Origin: Ideonella alba
GTDB taxonomy: Bacteria > Pseudomonadota > Gammaproteobacteria > Burkholderiales > Burkholderiaceae_C
Assembly: GCF_018069875.1 (NCBI RefSeq)
Contig: NZ_JAGQDF010000008.1
Location: 124,001-188,000, forward strand
Direction of reading: 5' to 3'
Length of the DNA stretch: 64,000 nt
Shown one piece after another: positions 36,983-46,124 of this stretch. Every line of letters begins with the position of its first letter. Position 1 is the stretch's first letter. The notes under the pieces were generated by a model. The model ran no database searches and had not been told where the DNA came from. It saw nothing but the letters and a program-made list of their open reading frames with translations. Made by a program: the position numbers and the translations under genes.

Positions 36983-37995
36983 GCGCGCACTCCGAAGGCG
37001 TCTGGCAGGCCGGCTGGCGGCGTTTCAAGGCCGACCGGGTGGGCCTGGTCTCGATGGTGGTGGTGCTGGCCTTCCTGGCGCTGATCGCCGCGGCGGCGCT
37101 GCGCCTGGTGGCCGCCGACTGGCAGACCGAGGTGGGCGTGCCCAATGCGCCGCCCGGCTTCCTGGGGCCACGTGCGGCGCAGGCCACGGGGGCCGTCGAG
37201 CAGCCCAAGGGACCCAATGTCGACTTGAGCGACATCGACCCGCTGGCGCCGCGCTACGCCGAATGGGCCGAGGCCGCCAAGCGCTACCGCAGCACCGAGA
37301 CGCCGCGCGCCGAGACCCTGCCGCTGGGGGGTGATCGCCTGGGCCGCGACGTGCTGTCCAAGGCGATCAAGGGCACCGAGATCTCGGTCTTCGTGGGGGT
37401 GCTGGCGGCGCTGCTGGCCACGCTGATCGGCACGCTGCTGGGCGCGCTGTCGGGCTACTTCGGCGGCAAGATCGGCGACTTCCTGGAGTGGGTCTACAAC
37501 GTCTTCACCGCCATCCCCGACATCCTGCTGATCTTCGCCTTCGCGGCGGTGTTCGGGCGCGGCATCGGCACGGTGGTGCTGATCCTGGGCCTGGTGGGCT
37601 GGACCGGGCTGTACCGCCAGGTGCGCGCCGAGTTCATGAAGCACCGCAGCCGCGAGTACGTGCGCGCCGCCGAGGCCATCGGCGCCGGCCACGGCGTGCG
37701 CATGTTCCGCCACATCCTGCCCAACGTCAGCCATGTGGTGCTGGTGCGCATGAGCCTGCTGGTCGTGGGCTTCATCAAGAGCGAGGTGATCCTGAGCTAC
37801 CTGGGCCTGGGCGTGCCGGTGGACCAGGTCAGCTGGGGCACGATGCTGGCCGATGCGCAGAGCGAGCTGATCCTGGGCTACTGGTGGCAACTGGCGGCGG
37901 CCACCGCCTTCATGGCGGTCTTCGTCACCGCCTTCTCGCTGATGGCCGACGCCTGGCGCGACGCGCTGGATCCGAAGCTGAGGGGACTGGAATGA
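36979..37995 (+). CDS. Peptide-type ABC transporter permease, DppC-like
   Basis: A 338-residue permease. After an N-terminal helix (VGLVSMVVVLAFLALIAAAA) it has a long periplasmic insert (about 50-115) with LPLGGDRLGRDVLSKAIKGT at its end, then five helices. The EAA loop is EYVRAAEAIGAGHGVRMFRH. The insert is larger than in typical DppC, as in the YejE-like group. It overlaps DppB-like by 4 bases and the ATPase by 4 bases, so the three genes are translationally coupled. Confidence 0.9.
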   Translation: MSAHSEGVWQAGWRRFKADRVGLVSMVVVLAFLALIAAAALRLVAADWQTEVGVPNAPPGFLGPRAAQATGAVEQPKGPNVDLSDIDPLAPRYAEWAEAAKRYRSTETPRAETLPLGGDRLGRDVLSKAIKGTEISVFVGVLAALLATLIGTLLGALSGYFGGKIGDFLEWVYNVFTAIPDILLIFAFAAVFGRGIGTVVLILGLVGWTGLYRQVRAEFMKHRSREYVRAAEAIGAGHGVRMFRHILPNVSHVVLVRMSLLVVGFIKSEVILSYLGLGVPVDQVSWGTMLADAQSELILGYWWQLAAATAFMAVFVTAFSLMADAWRDALDPKLRGLE

Positions 37996-39689
37996 GTGAC
38001 CTGCTGCTGAGCGTGCAGGACCTGGCGGTGCGCTTTCGCATGGGCCGCGAGGCTGGCGTGCAGCGCCATGCCCAGGCCGTGGGGCGCGACGGTCAGACGG
38101 TGAGCTTCGACGTGCCGGCCCACCGCACGGTGGCGCTGGTGGGCGAGTCGGGCTCGGGCAAGAGCGTCACGGCCATGTCCATCGTGCGCCTGCTGCCCGA
38201 CAACGCCGAGTGCAGCGGCCGCATCCTGTGGCAGGGCGAGGACCTGCTGCAGGCGCCGCCGGCACGCCTGCGTGCGCTGCGCGGCCGCGAGGTGGCCTGC
38301 GTCTTCCAGGACCCGATGAGCTCGCTGAACCCGGTCTTCACGATCGGCGACCAGCTGGTCGAACCGCTGCGCCTGCACCTGGGCCTGTCGGCCCGCGCGG
38401 CACTGGCGCGCGCCGAGGAGCTGCTGGCCGAGGTGGGCATCCCCGAGCCGCGGCGACGCCTGTCGGCCTACCCGCATGAGCTCTCGGGCGGCCAGCAGCA
38501 GCGCGTGATGATCGCCATGGCGCTGGCCTGCGAGCCGCGCCTGCTGATCGCCGACGAGCCGACCACCGCGCTGGACGTGACGGTGCAGCGCCAGATCATC
38601 GAGTTGCTGGCCCGGCTGAAAGCCCAGCACGGTCTGGCGATGCTGTTCATCAGCCACGACCTGGGCCTGGTCGGCGAGATTGCCGACGAGGTGGTGGTGA
38701 TGCGCCACGGCACGGTGCGCGAGCGCGGCTCGGCAGCCGAGTTGTTCGGCCAGCCCCGGGACCCGTACACCCGCGCCCTGCTGGCCTGCCGGCCCAGCCT
38801 GGAGGACAACGCCGCGCGCCTGCCGGTGATCGACGACCACATCGCCGGCCGGCTGCCGCGCCAGAGCGCCGCACCCAAGGACCCGACAGCGCCGGTGGTG
38901 CTGGAGGTCAAGGCGCTGGCCAAGAGCTTCTTCCTGCGCCAGGGCCTGTTCGGCCAGCGCGAGTTCAAGGCGGTGCAGGACGTCAACTTCCGTCTGCGCC
39001 GCGGCCACACGCTGGGCGTGGTGGGCGAGTCGGGCTCGGGCAAGACGACGATGGGCCTGACCCTGCTGCGGCTGCACGAGCCCACCGCCGGCGAGGTGAT
39101 CTTCGACGGCCGCAACCTGCTGACCCTGGGCGATGCCGAGCGCCTGGCGATGCGCCGGCGCATCCAGATCGTCTTCCAGAACCCGTATGCGTCACTGAAC
39201 CCGCGCTTCACCGTGGGTCAGGCGCTGGTCGAACCGATGGCCCTGCACGGCATCGGCGCCGACGCCACCGAGCGCGAAGCCCGCGCGCTGGCGCTGCTGA
39301 CCAAGGTGGGGCTGGGCGCCGAGGCCTTCGGCAAGTACCCGCACGAGTTTTCGGGCGGCCAGCGCCAGCGCATCGCGATCGCCCGCTGCCTGACGCTCGA
39401 TCCCGAGGTGCTGGTGCTCGACGAGGCGGTCAGCGCGCTGGATGTGTCGGTGCAGGCCCAGGTGCTGAACCTGCTGCGCGACCTGCAGGACGAGCTGGGC
39501 CTGGCCTATGTCTTCATCAGCCACGACCTGGCGGTGGTGCGCTTCATCAGCGACGAGGTGATGGTGATGAAGGACGGCCGCGTGGTCGAGCACGACCGCG
39601 TGGAGCAGATCCTGCACGCCCCGCGCGAGGACTACACGCGCCGGCTGATCGGCGCGGTGCCCCGGGGCTGGAGCGCTCAGACGGCGTAG
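37992..39689 (+). CDS. Fused double ATPase of a peptide ABC transporter (DppD-DppF type)
   Basis: A 565-residue protein with two complete ATPase domains. First: Walker A GESGSGKSVTAMS, signature [16 protein letters not shown], Walker B LLIADEPTTALD. Second, from about residue 300: Walker A GESGSGKTTMGL, signature FSGGQRQRIAIARCL, Walker B VLVLDEAVSALD. The organisation is that of YejF/GsiA, one polypeptide replacing DppD and DppF. It ends the operon and overlaps the convergent hybrid kinase gene by 13 bases. Confidence 0.94.
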   Translation: MSDLLLSVQDLAVRFRMGREAGVQRHAQAVGRDGQTVSFDVPAHRTVALVGESGSGKSVTAMSIVRLLPDNAECSGRILWQGEDLLQAPPARLRALRGREVACVFQDPMSSLNPVFTIGDQLVEPLRLHLGLSARAALARAEELLAEVGIPEPRRRLSAYPHELSGGQQQRVMIAMALACEPRLLIADEPTTALDVTVQRQIIELLARLKAQHGLAMLFISHDLGLVGEIADEVVVMRHGTVRERGSAAELFGQPRDPYTRALLACRPSLEDNAARLPVIDDHIAGRLPRQSAAPKDPTAPVVLEVKALAKSFFLRQGLFGQREFKAVQDVNFRLRRGHTLGVVGESGSGKTTMGLTLLRLHEPTAGEVIFDGRNLLTLGDAERLAMRRRIQIVFQNPYASLNPRFTVGQALVEPMALHGIGADATEREARALALLTKVGLGAEAFGKYPHEFSGGQRQRIAIARCLTLDPEVLVLDEAVSALDVSVQAQVLNLLRDLQDELGLAYVFISHDLAVVRFISDEVMVMKDGRVVEHDRVEQILHAPREDYTRRLIGAVPRGWSAQTA

Positions 39690-41809
39690 CGCTTGAGTGC
39701 GCGCACCAATTCCTCGGTCTCGATCGGCTTGACCAGGAAGTCGGCCATGCCGTGCGCGCGGGCGCGCTCGCGCTCGGCGCTGAGCACGCTGGCCGACAGC
39801 GCCAGCACCGGCCAGGCCGGTGCGCCGGGCAGCGCTCGCAGCGCGTCGGTGGTCTCGAAGCCGTCCATGCCGGGCATGTGCAGGTCCATCAGCACTGCAT
39901 GAATCGCCGCGCCGTGCTGGCGCGCCAGCGCCAGCGCCTGTTCGCCGTCGGCCGCCTCCAGCACCTCGGCACCCTGCTCGGCCAGCAGCGCCGAGGCGAC
40001 CATCATGTTGACGGTGTTGTCCTCGACCAGCAGCACGCGCAGGCCGCGCAGAGGCTCGTGCGGGGCGGGCTCGGCCGGCACCGCGGGCAGCTGCGCCGGC
40101 AGCTCCAGCGGCAGCTCGACGATGAAGCGGCTGCCGCCGCCGTCGGCATCCTGGTGTTCGATGCGCCCGCCCATCAGCCGTGCGATCTCGGCGCAGATCG
40201 ACAGGCCCAGGCCGCTGCCGCCGTGGCGCCGGCGGCGGGTGGCATCGGCCTGCTCGAAGGGCTGGAACAGCCGGGCACGCATCTCGGGGGCGACGCCGAT
40301 GCCGCTGTCGCGCACCTCCATCGCCAGGCGGTCCGGCGCGGCCAGCCGCAGCGCCAGCACGATCTCGCCGCGGTCGGTGAACTTCAGCGCGTTGCCCAGC
40401 AGGTTGTCCAGGATCTGGCGCAGGCGCAGCGGGTCGGTGACCACATGGCGGGGCACGTCGGGTGCGATCTGCAGCGTCAGCGTCAGACCGCGCTCGCGGC
40501 CCAGCGTGGCCGGCGCGCGCAGGCAGGACTCGGCCAGGCGGTGCAGGTCAATCGTGGCCGGGCGCAGGCTGAGCTTGCCGGCTTCCAGCCGTGAAAGGTC
40601 CAGCACGTCGTTGACCAGGTCGGACAGCTCGGTGGCGGCGCCCGACAGCAGGTCCAGCAGTTCCTCGCGGCGCTCGGTCTGGTCGGCAGGCAGGCGGCGC
40701 ACCAGGCGGGCCAGGCCCAGCACGCCGTTGATCGGCGTGCGGATCTCGTGGCTCATCGTCGCCAGGAAGGCGCTCTTGGCCTCGTTGGCCGCTTCGGCGC
40801 GGCTGCGCGCCTCGGCCAGGGCGAGTTCCACCTCGACCTGCGCGGTCACGTTGCGCGACGCGCCCCACCAGCCCAGGAAGCGGCCGTCTTCGTCATACAG
40901 CGGCTCGCCATTGCCCTGCACCGCCAGCCAGCCGCCGCCCGGCAGGTCGAAGATGAGGCGCTGGTTGCGAAACGCCCGCTGGGCCTGCAGCGCCTCGCGC
41001 AGCTGCCGGGCACCGACATCGTCGCGCAGGCGCGGGCGGCCCGGCTCGTCCAGATTCAGGAAGTCATCCACCCGCAGCCCGGTGTGCGACTCGAAGGAGG
41101 GCGAGATGTCGACCAGCCGGCCCTTGGCATTGAGCACATAGGTCCAGTCGGAGCTGATGCGCAGCAGCTCCGCGGTGCGGCGGTTCTCGGAGAGCGCACG
41201 GCCCAGTGTGCCTGCCACCAGCTTCGACGCGATGGCGGCGCCGGCCACGCTGGCGCCGGTCAGCAGCAGGTGCGACAGCAGCACGTCCGAGGGCGCGCGC
41301 GGCCCCAGGTCGAGCAGCCAGATGCCGTGGCTGTGCATCCAGGCCATGGTGCCCAGCGAGACCAGATGGATCCCCGCCAGCACCAGCGCGCTGCGCAGCG
41401 TCAGCACGGCGCCGATCAGCGTGATCAGCAGCGCCATGCCGGACACCGCCACGGCATTCAGCCCCAGGCGGGTGCCGAAGCCGGCGCCCTCCAGGGCCAG
41501 CGTGGCGCCCAGGGCCAGCACCCAGGCGGCCGCCCGCTGGTGCTGGCGCCGGCTGAGCCACTCGGACACGCCGACGAAGGCCAGCAGGACCAGCGACATC
41601 GCCAGCCGCGGCACCGCCAGGCCGAAGGGATTGCCCAGGACCAGCGTCAGCAGCACGCCCACGCCCACCACCAGCGCGATCGTCAGCAGCACGCTGCGCA
41701 GCACCCGCACGCCCAGCAGATCGGTCTGCGGACGCGACAGACGCTCGAACAGCGCAGTGGTGTTGACCGGAGCCGCTGTCGCCCCGGAATCCTGCGGGCG
41801 CTTGGTCAT
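39677..41809 (-). CDS. Hybrid sensor histidine kinase/response regulator
   Basis: A 710-residue membrane kinase. Several hydrophobic segments (about 35-190; for example SVLLTIALVVGVGVLLTLVL) form the N-terminal part, followed by a PAS domain at about 215-335, His354 in TMSHEIRTPINGVLG, ATPase motifs NLLGNALKFTD, DSGIGV and GSGLGLSICAEI, and a C-terminal receiver with Asp642 in LMDLHMPGMDGFE. It lacks a separate phosphotransfer domain. ATG 41809 was chosen; upstream in-frame ATGs would extend into the divergent permease gene. No partner is adjacent, so the output is unknown. Confidence 0.9.
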   Translation of the reverse strand: MTKRPQDSGATAAPVNTTALFERLSRPQTDLLGVRVLRSVLLTIALVVGVGVLLTLVLGNPFGLAVPRLAMSLVLLAFVGVSEWLSRRQHQRAAAWVLALGATLALEGAGFGTRLGLNAVAVSGMALLITLIGAVLTLRSALVLAGIHLVSLGTMAWMHSHGIWLLDLGPRAPSDVLLSHLLLTGASVAGAAIASKLVAGTLGRALSENRRTAELLRISSDWTYVLNAKGRLVDISPSFESHTGLRVDDFLNLDEPGRPRLRDDVGARQLREALQAQRAFRNQRLIFDLPGGGWLAVQGNGEPLYDEDGRFLGWWGASRNVTAQVEVELALAEARSRAEAANEAKSAFLATMSHEIRTPINGVLGLARLVRRLPADQTERREELLDLLSGAATELSDLVNDVLDLSRLEAGKLSLRPATIDLHRLAESCLRAPATLGRERGLTLTLQIAPDVPRHVVTDPLRLRQILDNLLGNALKFTDRGEIVLALRLAAPDRLAMEVRDSGIGVAPEMRARLFQPFEQADATRRRRHGGSGLGLSICAEIARLMGGRIEHQDADGGGSRFIVELPLELPAQLPAVPAEPAPHEPLRGLRVLLVEDNTVNMMVASALLAEQGAEVLEAADGEQALALARQHGAAIHAVLMDLHMPGMDGFETTDALRALPGAPAWPVLALSASVLSAERERARAHGMADFLVKPIETEELVRALKRYAV

Positions 41810-41956
41810 GAGGCCGCGATGGTCGCACACGGTGGCGCATCCGCACAGCCTCGAATCAGGGGTGTGCGCGCACGGCACTACACTGCGGCGGCCCGTCCGG
41901 CCGCACACCCCTGGCGCGGACGGTGCCCACAGAACATCCCTACCCGAGGAGTCCCG

Positions 41957-43237
41957 ATGAGCCTGATCCCCACCTGGCGCGAAGTGCCGGCCGAAGCCGG
42001 TCGCGTCGTCGCCCCCGATGAACGCCTGCCCTGGCCAGCCACCGCCGCGATGGGCGTGCAGCACGTGATCGCGATGTTCGGTGCCACGGTGCTGGCGCCG
42101 CTGCTGATGGGCTTCAACCCGAACGTGGCGATCCTGATGTCGGGCATCGGCACGCTGATCTTCTTCGCCGTGGTGGGCGGCCGGGTGCCCAGCTACCTGG
42201 GCTCGAGCTTCGCCTTCATCGGCGTGGTGATTGCCGCCAGCGGCTACGGCGGCTCGGGCGCCAACGCCAACATCGGCGTGGCGCTGGGCGGCATCATCGC
42301 CTGCGGCGCGGTCTACGCATTGATTGGCCTGCTGGTGCAGGTGATCGGCACCCGGTGGATCGAGTCACTGATGCCGCCGGTGGTGACCGGTGCGGTGGTG
42401 GCGGTGATCGGCCTGAACCTGGCAGGCGTGCCGATCAAGAACATGGCGCCCACCGACTTCGACAAGTGGATGCAGGCCATCACCTTCCTGTGCGTGGGCC
42501 TGGTGGCGGTGCGCACCAGCGGCATGCTGCAGCGCCTGCTGATCCTGGTGGGCCTGATCATCGCCAGCGTGATCTACGCGGTCCTGACCAACGGCCTGGG
42601 CCTGGGCAAGCCGATGGACTTCAGCGCCGTCGCCAGCGCCGCCTGGTTTGGCGCCCCGGCTTTTGCCGCGCCGGTCTTCGACGCCGGTGCGATGCTGCTG
42701 ATCGCCCCGGTGGCGATCATCCTGGTCGCCGAGAACCTGGGCCACGTGAAGGCGGTCAGCGCCATGACCGGCCAGGACCTGGACCGCTACATGGGCCGCG
42801 CCTTCCTGGGCGATGGCATCGCCACCATGGTCTCGGGCAGCGCCGGGGGCACCGGCGTGACCACCTATGCCGAGAACATCGGCGTGATGGCCGCCACCAA
42901 GATCTACTCCACCGCGATGTTCGTGGTGGCCGCGCTGATCGCCATCGTGCTGGGCTTCAGCCCCAAGTTCGGCGCGCTGATCCAGGCCATCCCGCTGGCG
43001 GTGATGGGCGGCGTGTCGATCGTCGTCTTCGGCCTGATCGCCGTGGCCGGCGCCAAGATCTGGGTCGACAACAAGGTCGACTTCTCCGACAACGCCAACC
43101 TGATCGTCGCCGCCGTCACGCTGGTGCTGGGCACCGGCGACTACACGCTGAAGTTCGGCGGCTTCGCGCTGGGTGGCATCGGTACCGCCACCTTCGGGGC
43201 GATCCTGCTGCACCTGCTGCTGAAGAAGCGGGGCTGA
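41957..43237 (+). CDS. NCS2-family nucleobase permease (uracil/xanthine type)
   Basis: A 426-residue inner-membrane transporter with about 12-14 helices. Family landmarks: LPWPATAAMGVQHVIAMFGA, GSSFAFIGVVIAASGYGGSG, LMPPVVTGAVVAVIGLNLAG, the substrate-site AENLGHVKAVSAMTG, and GSAGGTGVTTYAENIGVMAA. These fit the UraA/RutG (uracil, pyrimidine) group more than the xanthine group, but substrate is not certain. It starts 147 bases from the divergent hybrid kinase behind GAGGAG. A TACACT -10-like element lies at 41879-41884 without a clear -35. Confidence 0.9.
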   Translation: MSLIPTWREVPAEAGRVVAPDERLPWPATAAMGVQHVIAMFGATVLAPLLMGFNPNVAILMSGIGTLIFFAVVGGRVPSYLGSSFAFIGVVIAASGYGGSGANANIGVALGGIIACGAVYALIGLLVQVIGTRWIESLMPPVVTGAVVAVIGLNLAGVPIKNMAPTDFDKWMQAITFLCVGLVAVRTSGMLQRLLILVGLIIASVIYAVLTNGLGLGKPMDFSAVASAAWFGAPAFAAPVFDAGAMLLIAPVAIILVAENLGHVKAVSAMTGQDLDRYMGRAFLGDGIATMVSGSAGGTGVTTYAENIGVMAATKIYSTAMFVVAALIAIVLGFSPKFGALIQAIPLAVMGGVSIVVFGLIAVAGAKIWVDNKVDFSDNANLIVAAVTLVLGTGDYTLKFGGFALGGIGTATFGAILLHLLLKKRG

Positions 43238-43299
43238 GCGCGCTCCCGTTGCCGACCTCTCACTGCCCACGGCATTCATTGCCCGCGGAGGTGGCGTGG

Positions 43300-43497
43300 G
43301 CGAGGTGGGGGCAAGGGGTCTCTCTCATGTCCCCCGGCCTGCGGCCTCCTCCTTGACTTCGTTCGACCCCTTTCCCCCACCTCGCTAGGCAGCGTTTTGG
43401 GACTGCTCGCGCGAGCGGCGCGGAAACGTTGGCAGCGGGTGAGGGGGAGTTCGCTTGGCCGAAGTCAAGGAGGAGGCCGCAGGCCGGGGGACATGAG
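43300..43497. repeat. Nested inverted repeats in a gene-free stretch
   Basis: The 350 bases between the NCS2 permease and ffh hold no credible gene. Two repeat pairs stand out. First, 43324-43361 and 43460-43497 are perfect 38-base inverted copies 98 bases apart. Second, 43300-43320 and 43365-43385 are 21-base inverted copies with one mismatch, interleaved with the first pair. The arms include GGCCTGCGGCCTCCTCC, also partly present at 60285-60305. This looks like a dispersed palindromic repeat element, possibly acting as a bidirectional terminator between two convergent genes. Confidence 0.7.
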
Positions 43498-43587
43498 GAC
43501 AAGCGAACTCCCCCTCGGCCGCCGCGCCGCACCGCAGCAGTGGACCCAACGGCCGGTCAGGGCATTCAGCCGACCTCCAAGAACGCG

Positions 43588-44976
43588 TCAGGCGCCCGGG
43601 AACCCCGGCGGCATCATGCCCTTCATGCCTCCGAGCTTCTTCATCATCTTCATCAGGCCGCCGCCCTTCATCTTCTTCATCATCCCCTGCATCTGGTCGA
43701 ACTGGTTGAGCAGGCGGTTGACCTCCTGGATCTGCACGCCGGCACCGGCGGCGATCCGGCGCTTGCGGCTGGCCTTGGACTTGCCGTCCATCAGCAGCGC
43801 AGGCTGGCGGCGCTCCTTGGCGGTCATCGCGTTGAGGATGCCTTCCATGCGCTTCATGTCGCGCTCGGCGCGGTCCAGGTCGGCCTGACCGGCCTTGGCG
43901 GCCATCTGGGTGGGCAGCTTGTCCATCAGGTTGCCCAGGCCGCCCATCTTCTTCATCTGGCTGATCTGGGCCAGGAAGTCGTTCAGGTCGAAGCCACTGC
44001 CGGACTTGACCTTCTCGGCCAGCTTCTGGGCGGCGGCGATGTCGACGCCCTTGGTCACCTCCTCGACCAGCGCGACGATGTCGCCCATGCCCAGCACGCG
44101 GCCGGCGTGGCGTTCGGCGTCGAAGACCTCCAGGCCGTCGATCTTCTCGGACACGCCGGCGAACTTGATCGGCGCGCCGGTGACCTGGCGCACCGACAGC
44201 GCCGCGCCGCCGCGTGAATCGCCATCGAGCTTGGTCAGCACCACGCCGGTCAGCGGCAGCGCCTCCTTGAAGGCGCGGGCGGTGTTGACCGCGTCCTGGC
44301 CCTGCATCGCATCGACCACGAACAGTGTCTCGACCGGGTGGATCGTCGCGTGCAGCTCGCGGATCTCGGCCATCAGCGCCTCGTCGATCGCCAGCCGGCC
44401 GGCGGTGTCGACCAGCAGCACATCGAAGTAGTGGCGCTTGGCGTGGTCCAGCGCGGCCAGCGCGATGTCACGCGGCTTCTGATCGGGGGCGGACGGGAAC
44501 CACTCGGCGCCCGCCTGCTTGGTCACCGTCTTGAGCTGCTCGATGGCGGCGGGGCGGTAGACGTCGGCCGAGACAGTCAGCACCTTCTTCTTGCGCCGCT
44601 CGATCAGGTGCTTGGCCAGCTTGGCGGTGGTGGTGGTCTTGCCGGCGCCTTGCAGACCGGCCATCAGGATCACCGCGGGGGGCTGGGCGGCGAGGTTGAT
44701 GTCCGAGATGCCCTCGCCCATCGTCGCGGCGAGTTCCTTCTGGACGATGGACACCAGCACCTGGCCGGGGTTGAGCGAGCCCACCACCTCCTGGCCGAGG
44801 GCCTTGTCCTTGACGCGGGCGATGAAGTCGCGCACCACCGGGAGCGCGACGTCGGCCTCGAGCAGGGCCATGCGCACCTCGCGCAGCATGTCCTGCACGT
44901 TGGATTCGGTGATGCGGGCCTGGCCGCGCATGGTCTTGACCAGGTGCGACAGGCGATCGGTGAGGGTGGAAGCCAT
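43588..44976 (-). CDS. ffh: Signal recognition particle protein Ffh
   Basis: The 462-residue GTPase of SRP, which binds 4.5S RNA and signal sequences and delivers ribosomes to FtsY. N domain at 1-90; G domain with GLQGAGKTTTTAKLAKHL, SADVYRPAAIEQL, LVDTAGRLAIDE and LTKLDGDSRGGAAL; M domain rich in Met at the C-terminus (MKKMKGGGLMKMMKKLGGMK). ATG 44976 gives the usual MASTLTDRLS start. It is divergent from the ypjD-like gene, 70 bases apart, a conserved arrangement also found in E. coli. Confidence 0.97.
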   Translation of the reverse strand: MASTLTDRLSHLVKTMRGQARITESNVQDMLREVRMALLEADVALPVVRDFIARVKDKALGQEVVGSLNPGQVLVSIVQKELAATMGEGISDINLAAQPPAVILMAGLQGAGKTTTTAKLAKHLIERRKKKVLTVSADVYRPAAIEQLKTVTKQAGAEWFPSAPDQKPRDIALAALDHAKRHYFDVLLVDTAGRLAIDEALMAEIRELHATIHPVETLFVVDAMQGQDAVNTARAFKEALPLTGVVLTKLDGDSRGGAALSVRQVTGAPIKFAGVSEKIDGLEVFDAERHAGRVLGMGDIVALVEEVTKGVDIAAAQKLAEKVKSGSGFDLNDFLAQISQMKKMGGLGNLMDKLPTQMAAKAGQADLDRAERDMKRMEGILNAMTAKERRQPALLMDGKSKASRKRRIAAGAGVQIQEVNRLLNQFDQMQGMMKKMKGGGLMKMMKKLGGMKGMMPPGFPGA

Positions 44977-45046
44977 GGGCAGCAAGCGCTCCGCGAAGGT
45001 GACAGACCGTGCGTCGGGCGTGCGGGGGCGCCGGTACACTCTGCCC

Positions 45047-45844
45047 ATGATTTTATCTGCCGCCTCCGCGACCTGGCTGGCGCTGCCCGCCGTGCTGGCC
45101 TACGTGGTCGCCAGCCTGCCCGCGGCCGAGGGCCAGCGCTGGCCGGCCCAGGCCCTGATGGCGGCCTGGCTGCTGCACGGCCTGATGCTGCTGGCCGGGG
45201 CGGACTTCCAGGGCAGCCATGGCGGCCTGCGGCTGGGCTTTGCGCCGGTGCTGTCGTTCACGCTGTGGCTGGTGCTGCTGGTGCATGGCATCGAGAGCCG
45301 GCTGATGCCGGTGGGTCAGTTGCGTCGCCTGCTGGCCTGGGGTGGTGTGGCCGCCGTGGCGCTGGCCTGGCTGTTTCCGGGCGAGGTGCGCGCCGTGGCC
45401 CACTCGCGCTGGGCCCCGCTGCACTGGGTGCTGGGCCTGACCTCTTATGGCCTGTTCGGCGCGGCGGTGCTGCATGCACTGATGCTGGACTCGGCCGACC
45501 AGCGCCTGCGCGGCAAGGGCCCGGGGCCGGCCACGGCGTTGGGGCTGCCGCTGCTGAAGCTGGAGCGCTTGACCTTCCGCTTCGTCGAGGCGGGCTTCGT
45601 CGTGCTGACGCTGGCTCTGGTGCTGGGCCTGGCCTCGCCGAACTGGAGCTGGCGCGACCACAAGACCGTGCTGTCGCTGCTGGGCTGGGCCACCTTCGCG
45701 GCCCTGATCGCCGGGCGCCTGTGGCGCGGCTGGCGCGGCCGCCAGGCCACGCGCTGGCTGTATGCTGGCACGCTGCTGTTGCTGCTGGCCTACGTGGGCT
45801 CGCGCTTCGTGCTGGAGGTGCTGCTGCACCGCCCGGTGACATGA
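45047..45844 (+). CDS. CcsA/YpjD-family inner-membrane protein
   Basis: A 265-residue protein with about eight membrane helices (for example TWLALPAVLAYVVASLPAAE, TLWLVLLVHGIESRLMPVGQ, WVLGLTSYGLFGAAVLHALM). It belongs to the cytochrome c assembly (CcsA/HemX) superfamily; the YpjD branch sits beside ffh in many proteobacteria, and E. coli YpjD (CorE) is linked to metal transport. No WGxWD haem motif is present, so cytochrome c assembly is unlikely. A TACACT element ends 6 bases before the ATG, so the mRNA may be leaderless. It heads an overlap chain leading to ampD. Confidence 0.85.
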   Translation: MILSAASATWLALPAVLAYVVASLPAAEGQRWPAQALMAAWLLHGLMLLAGADFQGSHGGLRLGFAPVLSFTLWLVLLVHGIESRLMPVGQLRRLLAWGGVAAVALAWLFPGEVRAVAHSRWAPLHWVLGLTSYGLFGAAVLHALMLDSADQRLRGKGPGPATALGLPLLKLERLTFRFVEAGFVVLTLALVLGLASPNWSWRDHKTVLSLLGWATFAALIAGRLWRGWRGRQATRWLYAGTLLLLLAYVGSRFVLEVLLHRPVT

Positions 45845-46086
45845 AGTTCCTGCTGACACTGGCGGTCCTGGTGATCGCGCTGAAATGGTGGTTGTCGCGC
45901 CAGAAGCGCTCGGCGCGGCCGGTGCCGCCCCCCGCGCCCGCCGCGCCGACGCAGGCGCCGGCGCCCACGCCGATGTGCGCCTGCGCGCATTGCGGCCTGA
46001 TGCTGCCGGTGGGCGAGGCCTGGCGCGACGAGCAAGGCCGCGCCTTCTGCGGTGCCGAGCACCGCCACCTGGGCCCGCGCCCATGA
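45841..46086 (+). CDS. PP0621-family small protein
   Basis: An 81-residue protein. An N-terminal membrane segment (MKFLLTLAVLVIALKWWLS) is followed by a Pro/Ala linker and a small Cys domain: CACAHCGLMLPVGEAW, then GRAFCGAEHRHLGP. This fits the PP0621 family; three to four Cys plus His suggest a zinc site. Function unknown. It overlaps the ypjD-like gene by 4 bases (ATGA), and its stop overlaps a 13-codon frame that links to pilS. Confidence 0.85.
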   Translation: MKFLLTLAVLVIALKWWLSRQKRSARPVPPPAPAAPTQAPAPTPMCACAHCGLMLPVGEAWRDEQGRAFCGAEHRHLGPRP

Positions 46087-46124
46087 CCGCTTGGCCGCCC
46101 GGCCGGCCCGGGAGCGCGTGGTGA
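46083..46124 (+). CDS. Thirteen-codon linker frame between the PP0621 gene and pilS
   Basis: ATG 46083 overlaps the PP0621 stop in ATGA; the frame reads MTAWPPGRPGSAW and its TGA (46122-46124) overlaps the GTG start of pilS in GTGA. There is no family to recognise. Its likely role is to keep ribosomes moving from the PP0621 gene to pilS by reinitiation. That it is translated is inference from the two overlaps. Confidence 0.4.
   Translation: MTAWPPGRPGSAW

Noticed and set aside
43397-43888. Small genes in the gene-free stretch before ffh
   Set aside because: Frames there run into the antisense of ffh or through the inverted repeats and show no conserved pattern.
45047-45844. ccsA cytochrome c assembly protein
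   Set aside because: The tryptophan-rich haem-handling motif is missing and the ffh neighbourhood fits the YpjD branch.
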